A DNA stretch of 64,000 nucleotides from CAZGKW01 sp964526295 (GTDB lineage Bacteria > Planctomycetota > Phycisphaerae > FEN-1346). The stretch is taken from positions 62,001-126,000 of the forward strand of contig CAZGKW010000002.1 of the NCBI GenBank assembly GCA_964526295.1, in the 5' to 3' direction. The position numbers were made by a program, and so were the translations under genes. Each line of letters starts with the position of its first letter. Position 1 is the stretch's first letter. The notes under the pieces were generated by a model. That model did no database searches, was not told the DNA's origin, and saw only the letters and a program-made list of their open reading frames with translations. Below, one piece after another: positions 27,171 to 36,855 of the stretch.

Positions 27171-27337
27171 GTGATCTCAACGCAGAGGACGCTGAGACCG
27201 CAGAGATGAAAGGAACGGAAGCTGTGTCATTCCCTCCCTCTCCCCTGGCGGGAGAGGGGCGGGGTGAGGGGGAGTGGAGCGGGGGGACCGTTTCCGATCT
27301 TGCTCCGCGTTCTCCGCGCCTCCGCGGTGAAATCAAG
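27171..27337. repeat. MITE-like inverted repeat with central hairpin
   Basis: Left arm 27171-27206 (GTGATCTCAACGCAGAGG...) and right arm 27303-27337 (...CCTCCGCGGTGAAATC) are diverged inverted copies, matching at about 26 of 32 bases when one is reversed. Between them a perfect hairpin CCTCTCCC/GGGAGAGG sits at 27237-27258. It lies between two convergent genes. The arms resemble dispersed CGCAGAG/CTCTGCG elements common in bacterial intergenic DNA; there is no coding content. Confidence 0.55.
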
Positions 27338-27348
27338 CTTCTGACAGG

Positions 27349-28746
27349 TCAAAATTCGATCGGCCAGCTCGGGTCGGGGAGGTCCCAGGGCTTGGGCTCC
27401 GGCCGGTCCTCGGCTTCCAAGGGTTTGTTCTCCTGCCACCACTCGAGGCCTTCGTCCTCGGTGAAGCCGCCGTCGTCCGTCAGGTCCTCGCGGACGCCAT
27501 AGATAATCCGATTCTCCGGGTCGTAGCGCAACGGCCCGCCGTCGAAATCGTCCGTCGGCACGGCGTCGAGGTACTCCGGCACCAGCTCGTCGAGCGTCTT
27601 CGGCAGCCGCCTCTTCTCCATCTTGAACGCCTTCATTGCGAGCAGGACCCGCACCGCATGAGTCGCTGTGTTAATTCTGCACTTGCAGATGAGGGGTTCC
27701 TCAATGACCGCGCGGGCGAACATGTTGCAGACGGTGTTGCCCGCCCGGTTCAGGAAGTCCCGGCGTCGCAACTCGTCCAGGCTCGCGAGCTCGGGTGGTT
27801 GCATCTCGGCGTAGGGGAAGATCGCACAAGCGGCGACCGCCCGATGTATGTCCGCGGCCCGCCGCTTGCTGCGATTGAGTTTCAGCGTGAACTCGATGGC
27901 TGGCCACTCCTTGACCAGCGTCCAGGTATCGGGCCCCGTTTCGCCATTGCCACTCAGTCCGCTGATGCTTGTCTTACGATTCTTGAGTGCCTCAAGAACC
28001 CGCCCGACGAAAGCGTACTCTGAACGGAATGCGTCCACCAGCCCTTCCCCGGCACTTCCATTCGGTGAGAGGCGCGCTGCATAGTCCTTGAGCTTGCCCG
28101 GGTCCAGCTCCGCCTCCGCGAGCAGATCGCGACTCCGTTCCAAGCCGATTCCCAAGACTGTCATCCCGACGAGCCAGTCGACCACGTCACCTTTCCGCTG
28201 TTGAACGCGCCGCCCAGGGCTGACGGCCTGCTGTGCGGCCTTGAAGGCCTCGTCCCAGTTGCCGGCACGGGCCGCAGCCCGGACACGAAGGCCCAGGAGT
28301 TCGCCGATGTTCATCAGTTGTGGCACGTGCGGCTTCGCGTAGTTGCTCGGGGTGGCGGGAACCTGGAAGTGGGGCTTCGAGAGGGCGGTCTCAGCGAGGC
28401 CCAGGGCCTCGCGGTTTCGCGCGAGCACTTCTGCGGCCAGCTCGCCGTCCCACCCGTTGCCGCGCGTCATTCGCCAATACCGCTGCCGCGCGTCAAGTTC
28501 TTCCCGCGGGACGTCATCGTCGCCCCGTTCCTGCGAGCCCCCCGGTTGCCAAAGGGCGTCACCTGCGGCGCAGGGGTCCACGAAGCCGTTCTCCTCGTCC
28601 GGGATGTCGAGACGCTCGACGCACAGGTCCGAATCGTCCGGCGGGGGGTCGTCGCGCGTCGCGAGGACGTAGAGGCCGATGAGGGTCGCCACCGGCAGCC
28701 CGCCGGCCACGAGGATGATCAGCAGGACCTTGCTCGACTTGCGCAT
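27349..28746 (-). CDS. Hypothetical membrane-anchored protein
   Basis: The 465-residue protein has one N-terminal helix (VLLIILVAGGLPVATLIGLYVLA), a charged proline-rich stretch, a helical middle, and a C-terminal segment LPKTLDELVPEYLDAVPTDD followed by GGPLRYDPENRIIYGV. That last segment recurs in planctomycete hypothetical proteins and resembles the core of type II secretion pseudopilin-like domains. The body is rich in Ala/Arg helices (RVRAAARAGNWDEAFKAAQQ) like a TPR region. No catalytic motif is visible. The usage of ATT/AAG/TTC codons is slightly less GC-biased than in neighbours. Function unknown. Confidence 0.7.
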   Translation of the reverse strand: MRKSSKVLLIILVAGGLPVATLIGLYVLATRDDPPPDDSDLCVERLDIPDEENGFVDPCAAGDALWQPGGSQERGDDDVPREELDARQRYWRMTRGNGWDGELAAEVLARNREALGLAETALSKPHFQVPATPSNYAKPHVPQLMNIGELLGLRVRAAARAGNWDEAFKAAQQAVSPGRRVQQRKGDVVDWLVGMTVLGIGLERSRDLLAEAELDPGKLKDYAARLSPNGSAGEGLVDAFRSEYAFVGRVLEALKNRKTSISGLSGNGETGPDTWTLVKEWPAIEFTLKLNRSKRRAADIHRAVAACAIFPYAEMQPPELASLDELRRRDFLNRAGNTVCNMFARAVIEEPLICKCRINTATHAVRVLLAMKAFKMEKRRLPKTLDELVPEYLDAVPTDDFDGGPLRYDPENRIIYGVREDLTDDGGFTEDEGLEWWQENKPLEAEDRPEPKPWDLPDPSWPIEF

Positions 28747-28937
28747 GCCGGTCTCCCACGTCCCTCAAGCGGCCCCAGACTCCATACGCGGCGGGCTGTC
28801 GATGCATTCAGATTAGACCGAAAGAACCGAAAAGCCAGGCGCGAAGCCGAGCCACGTGCCCGGCCTTGCGAGCCCGGAGCGGAAGCTCAGGGCTACGTGT
28901 GGAGGCGCCGTCGGCGCCGTTCGCCGGCGCCTGCCCT
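28747..28937. other. Non-coding stretch between divergent genes
   Basis: This is the first half of a 394-base gap. I see no convincing open frame, RNA gene or palindrome here; the promoter of the rhodanese gene follows at 28938-28967. Confidence 0.35.
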
Positions 28938-28967
28938 TGACCTCGCGCCGGGGGCGTGCCTAGGATT
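28938..28967 (+). promoter_or_regulatory. Promoter of the YHS-rhodanese gene
   Basis: TTGACC (28938-28943) and TAGGAT (28962-28967) are 18 bases apart. The leader to the ATG at 29141 would be about 165 bases, long enough for a regulatory structure, though I see none clearly. Confidence 0.5.
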
Positions 28968-29140
28968 AGTGATTTTCAGAAGGCCGACGAGGCCAGCATC
29001 CGGGCGCCGACGCCCGGTCGGAATATGACCGAGACTGGAGCAGATGCCGATTGAGATGACAGGATGGCGGCCCGAGCGGCCGCGCTGACTCTCGAGCACC
29101 GGCCGCCCGTGGCACGCTGTCCGACGAAAGGAGACGTGCC

Positions 29141-29932
29141 ATGGCAGTCCGCAAGTTCCTTCTACCTTCCGCGATTCTGGCTGTAGCCACGCTGGCCGCA
29201 GGACCGCTGCTGTTCGGCGGCGACGCCCACAAGGGCACCACCAAGGCCGGGGGCGGATGTCCCTACTCCGCCTGCGGCACCACCGCCAAGGGCGTGACCG
29301 CCCAGGCCGAGACGGCCAAGCCCCAGACCCGCTGCCCGGTGATGGGCGGCAAGATCAACAAGGCCCTCTACGTCGACGCCGACGGCCGCCGCGTCTACGC
29401 CTGCTGTGCCGGGTGCCTGCCGAAGATCGAGGCCGACCCCGCCCGGTACATCCAGGTCATCGAGTCGCGCGGCGAGACCGTCGAGCGGCTGGCCTCGGCC
29501 GGCGGCAAGACCTGCGGCGCCGCCAAGGCAGCGGGCGAGTGCGGCGATGCGTGCAAGGCCGCCAAGAAGGCCGGTCACACCGTGAAGGCCCCGAAGGCGG
29601 CCCACATCGAGACGCCGGCGGTAGCCGTCCTCTTGCGGTCCGAGGTGCCGTTCGTCCTGCTGGACGCCCGCGGCCCGAAGGTCAAGACGTGGATCCCCGG
29701 AGCGACGGCCGTGAAGACCGACGTGCCGAAAGGCGAGGTGGCCCGGCTCATTCCCTCGAAGGACTCGCTGGTCGTGACCTACTGCGCAAGCCCGTCGTGC
29801 CCGGCCAGCTCGTTCCTGGCCAGGCACCTCCGCGAACTGGGCTACGAGAACGTGCTGGAGTACTCGGAAGGGATCGCCGGCTGGCAGGCGGCGGGGCATC
29901 CGGTGGCCGAGCGCGACCAGAGTGCGGAATAG
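29141..29932 (+). CDS. Exported YHS-like metal-binding and rhodanese fusion protein
   Basis: The 263-residue protein has a signal peptide (RKFLLPSAILAVATLAAG). A Cys-rich part follows (CPYSACG), then a YHS-like heavy-metal domain (TRCPVMGGKINKALYVDADG with YACCAGCLPKIE), a Lys/Ala linker with CGAAKAAGECGDACKAAKK, and a C-terminal rhodanese domain (about 160-258). The rhodanese active loop is TYCASPSCPASSF, with Cys where sulfur would be carried. The build suggests handling of copper or sulfur outside the cytoplasm. AAAGGAG precedes the ATG. It is monocistronic by spacing. Function inferred from domains only. Confidence 0.85.
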   Translation: MAVRKFLLPSAILAVATLAAGPLLFGGDAHKGTTKAGGGCPYSACGTTAKGVTAQAETAKPQTRCPVMGGKINKALYVDADGRRVYACCAGCLPKIEADPARYIQVIESRGETVERLASAGGKTCGAAKAAGECGDACKAAKKAGHTVKAPKAAHIETPAVAVLLRSEVPFVLLDARGPKVKTWIPGATAVKTDVPKGEVARLIPSKDSLVVTYCASPSCPASSFLARHLRELGYENVLEYSEGIAGWQAAGHPVAERDQSAE

Positions 29933-29965
29933 GCGAGGCGGACGCGTCTCGCTTCCTGAAGGCGC

Positions 29966-30001
29966 GGCGGGGGGGGCCGCCCGGGTCCCCCCGCCCTTGT
30001 T
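29966..30001 (+). terminator. Possible terminator after the rhodanese gene
   Basis: A hairpin with arms GGCGGGGGG and CCCCCCGCC and an 11-12 base loop is followed by CTTGTT. The T-tract is poor, so the call is tentative. Confidence 0.4.
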
Positions 30002-30168
30002 GCTGAGCCGAGAGGGGTGTTTGCACGGCGCTTGGGCCGCAGGCGGAGCCATGCCGCGGCCGCTGTGAAGGAATGCCTGGCCGAGCGACGCCGTGAAGGC
30101 GGTGCCGATGCCCCTGGCCGGATCGTACGTGGGTGAGCGTTCCGCATGGCACGGGGGGACAGACCATC

Positions 30169-31812
30169 ATGACCGACGCGCCGAACAACCGGGAACGGCG
30201 GTTCCGTGGCCTGCCCGTCAGCGGCGGGACGGCCGTGGCGCGGGTCTGTCTGTTCCGCGACCAGGGGCGGCATCCGAGCCTCCGTATCCATCACGTCCCC
30301 CCTGAAGAAGCGCCGCGCGAGCGGGAGCGCCTGGACCGGGCGCTGGCGATCGTGCGGGGGCGGCTCGAGGCCGTCGAACGGGCCGTCGCCGACCGGATCG
30401 GTCCGGCCGAGGCCGAGATCTTCGTCGCCCAGCGGATGATCCTCGGCGATCCCGCTCTGCGCGAGCGGATCGAAAGTGCCATCGACGATCAGCACTACAA
30501 CGCCGAGGCCGCCGCCGTAAAGGTCCTCGACGCGTATGAGTCGCGGCTTCGCGAAGTCAACCGCGAGTACCTCCAGGAACGGGCCTCCGACATCGCCGAA
30601 TTGAAGCGCCGCGTGCTGGACGCCCTGCTGGACACCCAGCCGGAGTTCCTGTGCGAGGTGGAGGGCCACTGCCGCCGAGGCAGGGACCGCGTCGTCGTCA
30701 CGCACGAGCTGACGCCGTCGCTGGCAATCGGCCTCGAAACCCACGCCGTCCGCGGCCTCGTGACAGAGCACGGCGGTGTGACGTCGCACGCGGCCATCCT
30801 GGCCCGGGCGATCGGCGTGCCGGCCGTCACGGGCATCCCGGGCATCGCCTCGGCCGTGAGCTGCGGCAGCGAGGTCCTGGTCGACGGCGACCGGGGCGAG
30901 GTCATCGTCTGGCCCGATGCACAGACTGTCGAGCGCGCCCGGGCGGTGGGGCCGACCGAGCATCCCGAGGCCGTGCCGCCGACCGACCGCCTGGCCGTCA
31001 TGGCCAACATCGCGATGGCCTCCGAGGTGGCCCAGGCCAAGGCCATGCGGGCCGAGGGCATCGGCCTGTACCGGACGGAGCTGGAGTTCCTGGCCGCCGG
31101 GCGGCTGCTCTCGGAAGCCGAGCAGGCCGAGCGCTATGCCGGGGTCGTCGAGGCGATGGACGGTCGCCCGGTGATGATCCGCCTGATCGACGCCGGAGGG
31201 GACAAGCCCATGTCGCTCTTCGGCGTGGGCGATGAGGAGAGCCCCCAGCTCGGCTGCCGCGGGGCCCGGTTCCTGTTGGAACGGACCGACCTGTTGCGGA
31301 CGCAGGCCCGGGCGATCGCCAGGGCGTCCCGCGCCGGGCCGGTCCACGTCATGTACCCGATGGTGGTCGAGGCGGACCAGCTCGCCCGGCTCCGGCGGCT
31401 GTTCGAGGAGGCCGTCGCCGACGTCCCGCATGGCCGCCTCTATCACGGGGCGATGTTCGAGGTGCCGTCGGCCTGTCTCGACGCCCGGCGGATCCTGGCA
31501 ATCTCAGACTTCGCCAGCATCGGCACCAACGACCTGGTACAATACCTGTTCGCGGTGGACCGCAACAACGAGCGGGTCGCCTACGATTACTTTCCGGACC
31601 GGGAGGTCTTCTGGAAGGTGCTGGCGGACCTGGCGGAGGCGGCCCGAGAGGCCGGTAAGCCGCTTTCGATCTGCGGCGAGCTGGCCGCCGACCCGGAGCA
31701 CGTGCCTCGGCTCATCGAGATGGGCATCGAAACGGTCAGCGTCAGCGTGCGGCTGATTCCCGGTGTCCGCCGTGCCGCCATAGAGGCCCTATTGGAGAGG
31801 AGACCGTCGTGA
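30169..31812 (+). CDS. ptsI: Phosphoenolpyruvate-protein phosphotransferase (PTS enzyme I-like)
   Basis: The 547-residue enzyme matches PTS enzyme I, which takes phosphate from PEP and passes it to HPr. It has FRGLPVSGGTAVARV at the N-terminus, the swivelling His domain with LVTEHGGVTSHAAILAR (phospho-His207), and a PEP-binding TIM barrel with GLYRTELEFL, MFEVPSACLDAR, FASIGTNDLVQY and the C-terminal SICGELAADPEHVP. It lacks the GAF domain of nitrogen-type PtsP. No HPr or sugar permease gene is in the window, so the acceptor is unknown. I start at the ATG with GGGGGGAC ahead; an in-frame GTG lies at 30133. It overlaps tpx by four bases. Confidence 0.92.
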   Translation: MTDAPNNRERRFRGLPVSGGTAVARVCLFRDQGRHPSLRIHHVPPEEAPRERERLDRALAIVRGRLEAVERAVADRIGPAEAEIFVAQRMILGDPALRERIESAIDDQHYNAEAAAVKVLDAYESRLREVNREYLQERASDIAELKRRVLDALLDTQPEFLCEVEGHCRRGRDRVVVTHELTPSLAIGLETHAVRGLVTEHGGVTSHAAILARAIGVPAVTGIPGIASAVSCGSEVLVDGDRGEVIVWPDAQTVERARAVGPTEHPEAVPPTDRLAVMANIAMASEVAQAKAMRAEGIGLYRTELEFLAAGRLLSEAEQAERYAGVVEAMDGRPVMIRLIDAGGDKPMSLFGVGDEESPQLGCRGARFLLERTDLLRTQARAIARASRAGPVHVMYPMVVEADQLARLRRLFEEAVADVPHGRLYHGAMFEVPSACLDARRILAISDFASIGTNDLVQYLFAVDRNNERVAYDYFPDREVFWKVLADLAEAAREAGKPLSICGELAADPEHVPRLIEMGIETVSVSVRLIPGVRRAAIEALLERRPS

Positions 31813-32324
31813 GCGACCGAAAGGGCGAGGTGACGTTCAAGGGGAAGCCGCTGGCGTTGGCGGGGACCACCCCCGGCGTGGGCGAGGAGGCACCGAACTT
31901 CATTGCCCTGAACAACGACTTGGAGCAGGTCGAGTTCAACGACTACCGCGGTCGCCCCGTGGTGCTTCTCAGCGTGCCGTCGCTCGACACGCCCGTCTGC
32001 GACGCCGAGGGCCGCCGGTTCAACGAGGAGGCGGCAAACCTGGCCGACGACGTGGCCGTGCTCGTCTTGAGCATGGACCTGCCGTTCGCCCAGAAGCGGT
32101 GGTGCGGGGCCAACGACATCGACCGGGTCGAGACGCTCTCGGACCATCGCGACGGCGGATTCGGGGCGGCCTACGGCGTGCTGATCAAGGAGCTTCGACT
32201 CCTGGCCCGGGCGGTGTTCGTCGTCTGCCGAGACCATCGCATCCGCTACGTCCAGATCGTGCCGGAGCTCTCGGACGAGCCGGATTACGAGGCGGCCCTG
32301 CGGGCGGTCAAGGAGGCGACGTAG
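31809..32324 (+). CDS. tpx: Thiol peroxidase (Tpx)
   Basis: The 171-residue atypical 2-Cys peroxiredoxin reduces hydroperoxides with thioredoxin. The peroxidatic Cys64 sits in PSLDTPVCDAEGRRF and the resolving Cys99 in QKRWCGAND; both correspond to the E. coli Tpx pair. A family start (KGKPLALAGTTPGVGEEAP) is clear. Translation begins at a GTG that overlaps the ptsI stop (GTGA), with GAGGAG ahead. It leads toward a flavoprotein and zwf, which supplies NADPH, so the cluster makes sense as a redox-stress unit. Confidence 0.95.
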   Translation: MSDRKGEVTFKGKPLALAGTTPGVGEEAPNFIALNNDLEQVEFNDYRGRPVVLLSVPSLDTPVCDAEGRRFNEEAANLADDVAVLVLSMDLPFAQKRWCGANDIDRVETLSDHRDGGFGAAYGVLIKELRLLARAVFVVCRDHRIRYVQIVPELSDEPDYEAALRAVKEAT

Positions 32325-32327
32325 CCG

Positions 32328-32376
32328 CCGCCCTTCGAGGGCCCCAGGGCGGCCCTGAGCAGGTCGAAGGGCCGCC
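32328..32376. repeat. CCCTTCGAC palindromic repeat, copy 1
   Basis: A roughly 48-base element between tpx and the flavoprotein gene has CCCTTCGA near one end and TCGAAGGG near the other. Its reverse complement matches copy 2 (52989-53037) closely: CGGCCCTTCGACC, TGCTCAGG and CCGCCCTG are shared in order. It can fold as an imperfect stem. Confidence 0.7.
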
Positions 32377-32403
32377 TCGAGAGCGTCGGCACAAGGGGAC
32401 GGT

Positions 32404-33078
32404 ATGGGCCGGAAAGTCCTCGGCATCTCGACCAGCCCGCGGCTGAAGGGCAACACGGACCTCCTGCTTCGTGAGGCCCTGCGCGGGGCCGAGTCGGTCG
32501 ACGTCGAGACTGAGTATCTCACCCTTCGCGGCCGAAAGCTCTCGCCGTGCGTCGAGTGCAACCAGTGCTACCGGACGGGCGTCTGCCAGGTCCAGGACGA
32601 TTTCCAGGACATCTTCGCCCGCATGCTGGAGGCCGACGCCCTGGCGTTCGGCGTGCCGGTCTTCTTCATGACCGTCCCGGCCCAGGCGAAGATCCTGATC
32701 GACCGATGCCAGTGTCTGTGGTCGCGGAAGTACGTCCTGAAGGAGCCGCTCTGGGAGACGGGCGGCCGGGACCGCCGGGGCCTCGTGCTGTCGGTCGGCG
32801 GGTCGACCAGCCGGCGGATGTTCCGTTCGATTCGCCTCACGATGACCTACTACTTCGACGTGCTGGAGGTGTCGTACTTCGCGAACCTGTTTGTGAACCA
32901 GGTGGACGGGCGGGGCGAGATACGGAAGCATCCCACGGCGATGGAGGAGGCGTTCCGCCTGGGGGCCCGGCTGGCCGGTTTTGAGGAGCCCCTGCCCGAG
33001 AAGCCGCACGAGCAGTGGCTCTCCGGCGGCGATGACGCCCGCGAGTTCGCCCCGGAGCCCGCCCCGGCTGAGGAGTGA
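32404..33078 (+). CDS. NADPH-dependent FMN reductase-like iron-sulfur flavoprotein
   Basis: The 224-residue protein has a flavodoxin-like FMN fold: GISTSPRLKGNTDLLLREA with the phosphate loop, AFGVPVFFMTVPAQAKILIDR, and SVGGSTSRRMFRS. A Cys cluster CVECNQCYRTGVC (about residues 49-61) resembles the 4Fe-4S motif of archaeal and anaerobe iron-sulfur flavoproteins. Such proteins move electrons to O2, peroxide or other acceptors. AAGGGGAC precedes the ATG. The zwf start follows after four bases, so they are cotranscribed. Physiological electron acceptor unknown. Confidence 0.88.
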   Translation: MGRKVLGISTSPRLKGNTDLLLREALRGAESVDVETEYLTLRGRKLSPCVECNQCYRTGVCQVQDDFQDIFARMLEADALAFGVPVFFMTVPAQAKILIDRCQCLWSRKYVLKEPLWETGGRDRRGLVLSVGGSTSRRMFRSIRLTMTYYFDVLEVSYFANLFVNQVDGRGEIRKHPTAMEEAFRLGARLAGFEEPLPEKPHEQWLSGGDDAREFAPEPAPAEE

Positions 33079-33082
33079 CCCC

Positions 33083-34678
<1,596 letters not shown>

Positions 34679-34741
34679 GCGTCCCCCCCCGCAAGACCCG
34701 CGCGATTTCCTTCGCCGGCCCACGGCCTTCCGCACTTGGCC

Positions 34742-34747
34742 TATAAT
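34742..34747 (+). promoter_or_regulatory. Promoter -10 box before the BNR-repeat gene
   Basis: A perfect TATAAT lies 52 bases before the ATG at 34799. I do not see a convincing -35 box at the right distance, so an extended -10 or activator-dependent promoter is possible. Confidence 0.35.
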
Positions 34748-34798
34748 GAAGGGACCCCTCGGGCCCGGAGAAGCTGCCGCGCACCCAGGAACGAATCC

Positions 34799-35761
34799 AT
34801 GCTGATCGCAACCGACTCGGCCGTCTGCGTCCGGTCCGGCGGCGACGATCCGCCCCGGCCGATGCTCTGCGACCAGGCCGTGCGGTTCGCCGCCCAGGGC
34901 CGGCGCCTCTCGGTGATCGCGACGGAGGACGGCCCGCTCTGGCTCGCCGCGACGGAGGAGGACGAGCCGGCGCCGGCCGACACCGGCATCGACCTGAAGA
35001 TCACCTCGCTGTTGGTGCTGGAGGACGACCCGCCGCACGTGCTGATCGGCACGGAGCCGCCGCACCTGTTCCGCTTCCAGCGGGGGGCCCCGGCGGCGCG
35101 GATCGATTCGTTCGCTCGTCTCGACGTCCGGGACCAATGGAACACGCCCTGGGGCGGCCCCCCCGCCGTCCGCAGCCTGGCCGCCGCCCCCGGCGGCGGG
35201 GCCGTCTACGCCGACATCCACGTCGGGAGCATCATGCGATCGCTCGACGGGGGCCTGACGTGGGGGCCCGTGACGCCCGACCTCAACCGCGACGTCCACC
35301 ACGTGACGACCTGCCCGGCGGCACCCAAGCGGGTCTACGCCCAGACCGCACGGGCGTTCTACCTGAGCCCGGACCACGGCGTCACGTGGGAGCACCGGGC
35401 CGAGGGTCTTGACGAGCGCTACGGCCGGTGCGTCGCCGTAGACCCGAACGAGCCCGACCGGGTGCTGGTCACCGTCAGCGACGGCCCGCACGGCGATAAC
35501 GTCCACGGGCAGCTCTACCGGACGGAGGACGCGGGCCTCCACTGGACGCACGTGTCGGACGGCTTCCCGTCCTCGACGAAACGCAACATCGACACGCATC
35601 ACGTGGCCTTCGACCCCTCCGGGACGGCGTGGGCCGTCGTCGAGCGGACCCTCTACGTCGGCCGCGACCGGGCCACCCGGTGGCAGACCGCATGGGCAGC
35701 GCCCGAGCGGATCCGCATGATCGCCTGCCGACAGGCCCCACGCCGAGGAGGCCGATCATGA
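34799..35761 (+). CDS. BNR/sialidase-like beta-propeller protein
   Basis: The 320-residue protein lacks a signal peptide and carries Asp-box-like repeats: MRSLDGGLTWGPV, LSPDHGVTWEHR and YRTEDAGLHWTHV, spaced by propeller blades. This resembles the BNR/exo-alpha-sialidase and photosystem stability-factor-like propellers; no catalytic Tyr/Glu/Arg triad of a true sialidase is evident. The gene begins at an ATG preceded by AGGA and overlaps the following oxidoreductase by an ATGA junction, so both are probably translated together. Function unknown. Confidence 0.75.
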   Translation: MLIATDSAVCVRSGGDDPPRPMLCDQAVRFAAQGRRLSVIATEDGPLWLAATEEDEPAPADTGIDLKITSLLVLEDDPPHVLIGTEPPHLFRFQRGAPAARIDSFARLDVRDQWNTPWGGPPAVRSLAAAPGGGAVYADIHVGSIMRSLDGGLTWGPVTPDLNRDVHHVTTCPAAPKRVYAQTARAFYLSPDHGVTWEHRAEGLDERYGRCVAVDPNEPDRVLVTVSDGPHGDNVHGQLYRTEDAGLHWTHVSDGFPSSTKRNIDTHHVAFDPSGTAWAVVERTLYVGRDRATRWQTAWAAPERIRMIACRQAPRRGGRS

Positions 35762-36795
35762 AGTCTGTTACCATCCGCGAGCACGGCGGGCCGGAGGTCG
35801 TCCGCGTCGAGGACGCCCCGGGACCCGAGGCCGGGGCCGGCGAGGTCCTCCTCGACGTTCGCGCGGCCGCGCTTAACCACCTCGACATCTGGGTCCGTAT
35901 GGGCCGGCCCGGCATGGACCTCGAGTTCCCTCACGTCCTCGGCTCCGACGCGGCCGGGGTGGTCGCCGCCGTGGGGGAGGGCGTCGGGGGCGTCGAGGTC
36001 GGCGACCAGGTGGTCGTCAACGCGGCACTGGCGTGCGGCGACTGCGAGTGGTGCCGCCGCGGCGAGCACAGCGAGTGCGCCGAGTTTTCCCTGGTGGGCT
36101 TGGGCCGACCGGGGACGTTCGCCGAACGGGTCGCCGTGCCGGCTCGGTGCGTCCATCCCATGCCGGGGCACCTCGACTTCGTCAAGGCGGCGCCGCTGAC
36201 GCTCGCGCACCTGACGGCCTGGCGGATGCTGGTGACCAGGGCCCGTCTCGGGCCCGGCGAAACGCTGCTCGTCCACGGGATCGGCGGCGGCGTGGCCCTG
36301 GCCGGGCTCCAGATCGCCAAGCTCATGGAAGCCGAGGTCCTGGTGACCAGCTCCTCCGATGAGAAGCTGGAACGGGCCCGGTCGCTCGCCGCCGACCACA
36401 CCCTGAACTACGTGCGCGAACCCGACGTGGGGAAGTGGGCCCGCGGCCTGACCGCCGGCCGGGGCGTGGACGTCGTGATGGACGCCGTCGGCGAGGCGAC
36501 GTGGCCCCACGACTTCGAGGCGGTCCGCCGAGGCGGGCGGATCGTCCTCTGCGGCGTCACGACCGGGGCCTCGGCCGAGACGCCCCTGAACGTGCTCTAC
36601 TGGAACCAGGTCTCGGTGCTCGGCTCGACGATGGGCTCCGACGAGGATTGCCGGCGGATGCTCCGGGCCGTGGCCGAGGCCCGCCTCGAACCCGTCGTGG
36701 ACCAGGTCTTTCCGCTGGACCAGGCGCCCGACGCCCTCGCTCGGATGGAGCGGGGCGAGCAGTTCGGCAAGATCGTCCTGACGGTTTCCGGCTGA
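35758..36795 (+). CDS. Zinc-binding alcohol dehydrogenase / quinone oxidoreductase family
   Basis: The 345-residue medium-chain dehydrogenase has the GroES-like half with HLDIWVRMGRPGMDLEFPHVLGSDAAG and structural-zinc cysteines CGDCEWCRRGEHSEC, and the Rossmann half with LVHGIGGGVALAGLQIAKLM. An NAD(P)H-dependent oxidoreductase of uncertain substrate is indicated. GAGGAG is a few bases upstream and the ATG overlaps the stop of the BNR-like gene (ATGA). The zinc cluster sets it apart from zinc-free quinone oxidoreductases. Confidence 0.9.
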   Translation: MKSVTIREHGGPEVVRVEDAPGPEAGAGEVLLDVRAAALNHLDIWVRMGRPGMDLEFPHVLGSDAAGVVAAVGEGVGGVEVGDQVVVNAALACGDCEWCRRGEHSECAEFSLVGLGRPGTFAERVAVPARCVHPMPGHLDFVKAAPLTLAHLTAWRMLVTRARLGPGETLLVHGIGGGVALAGLQIAKLMEAEVLVTSSSDEKLERARSLAADHTLNYVREPDVGKWARGLTAGRGVDVVMDAVGEATWPHDFEAVRRGGRIVLCGVTTGASAETPLNVLYWNQVSVLGSTMGSDEDCRRMLRAVAEARLEPVVDQVFPLDQAPDALARMERGEQFGKIVLTVSG

Positions 36796-36855
36796 CTCCG
36801 GCGCGCCTACAATTCCCGATTTCAAAGGGACCTGCCGGGGGGAGGGGAGGAAACC

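Noticed and set aside
34799..35761. Sialidase
   Set aside because: Asp-box repeats are present, but the catalytic Arg triad, Tyr and Glu are not seen and there is no signal peptide.
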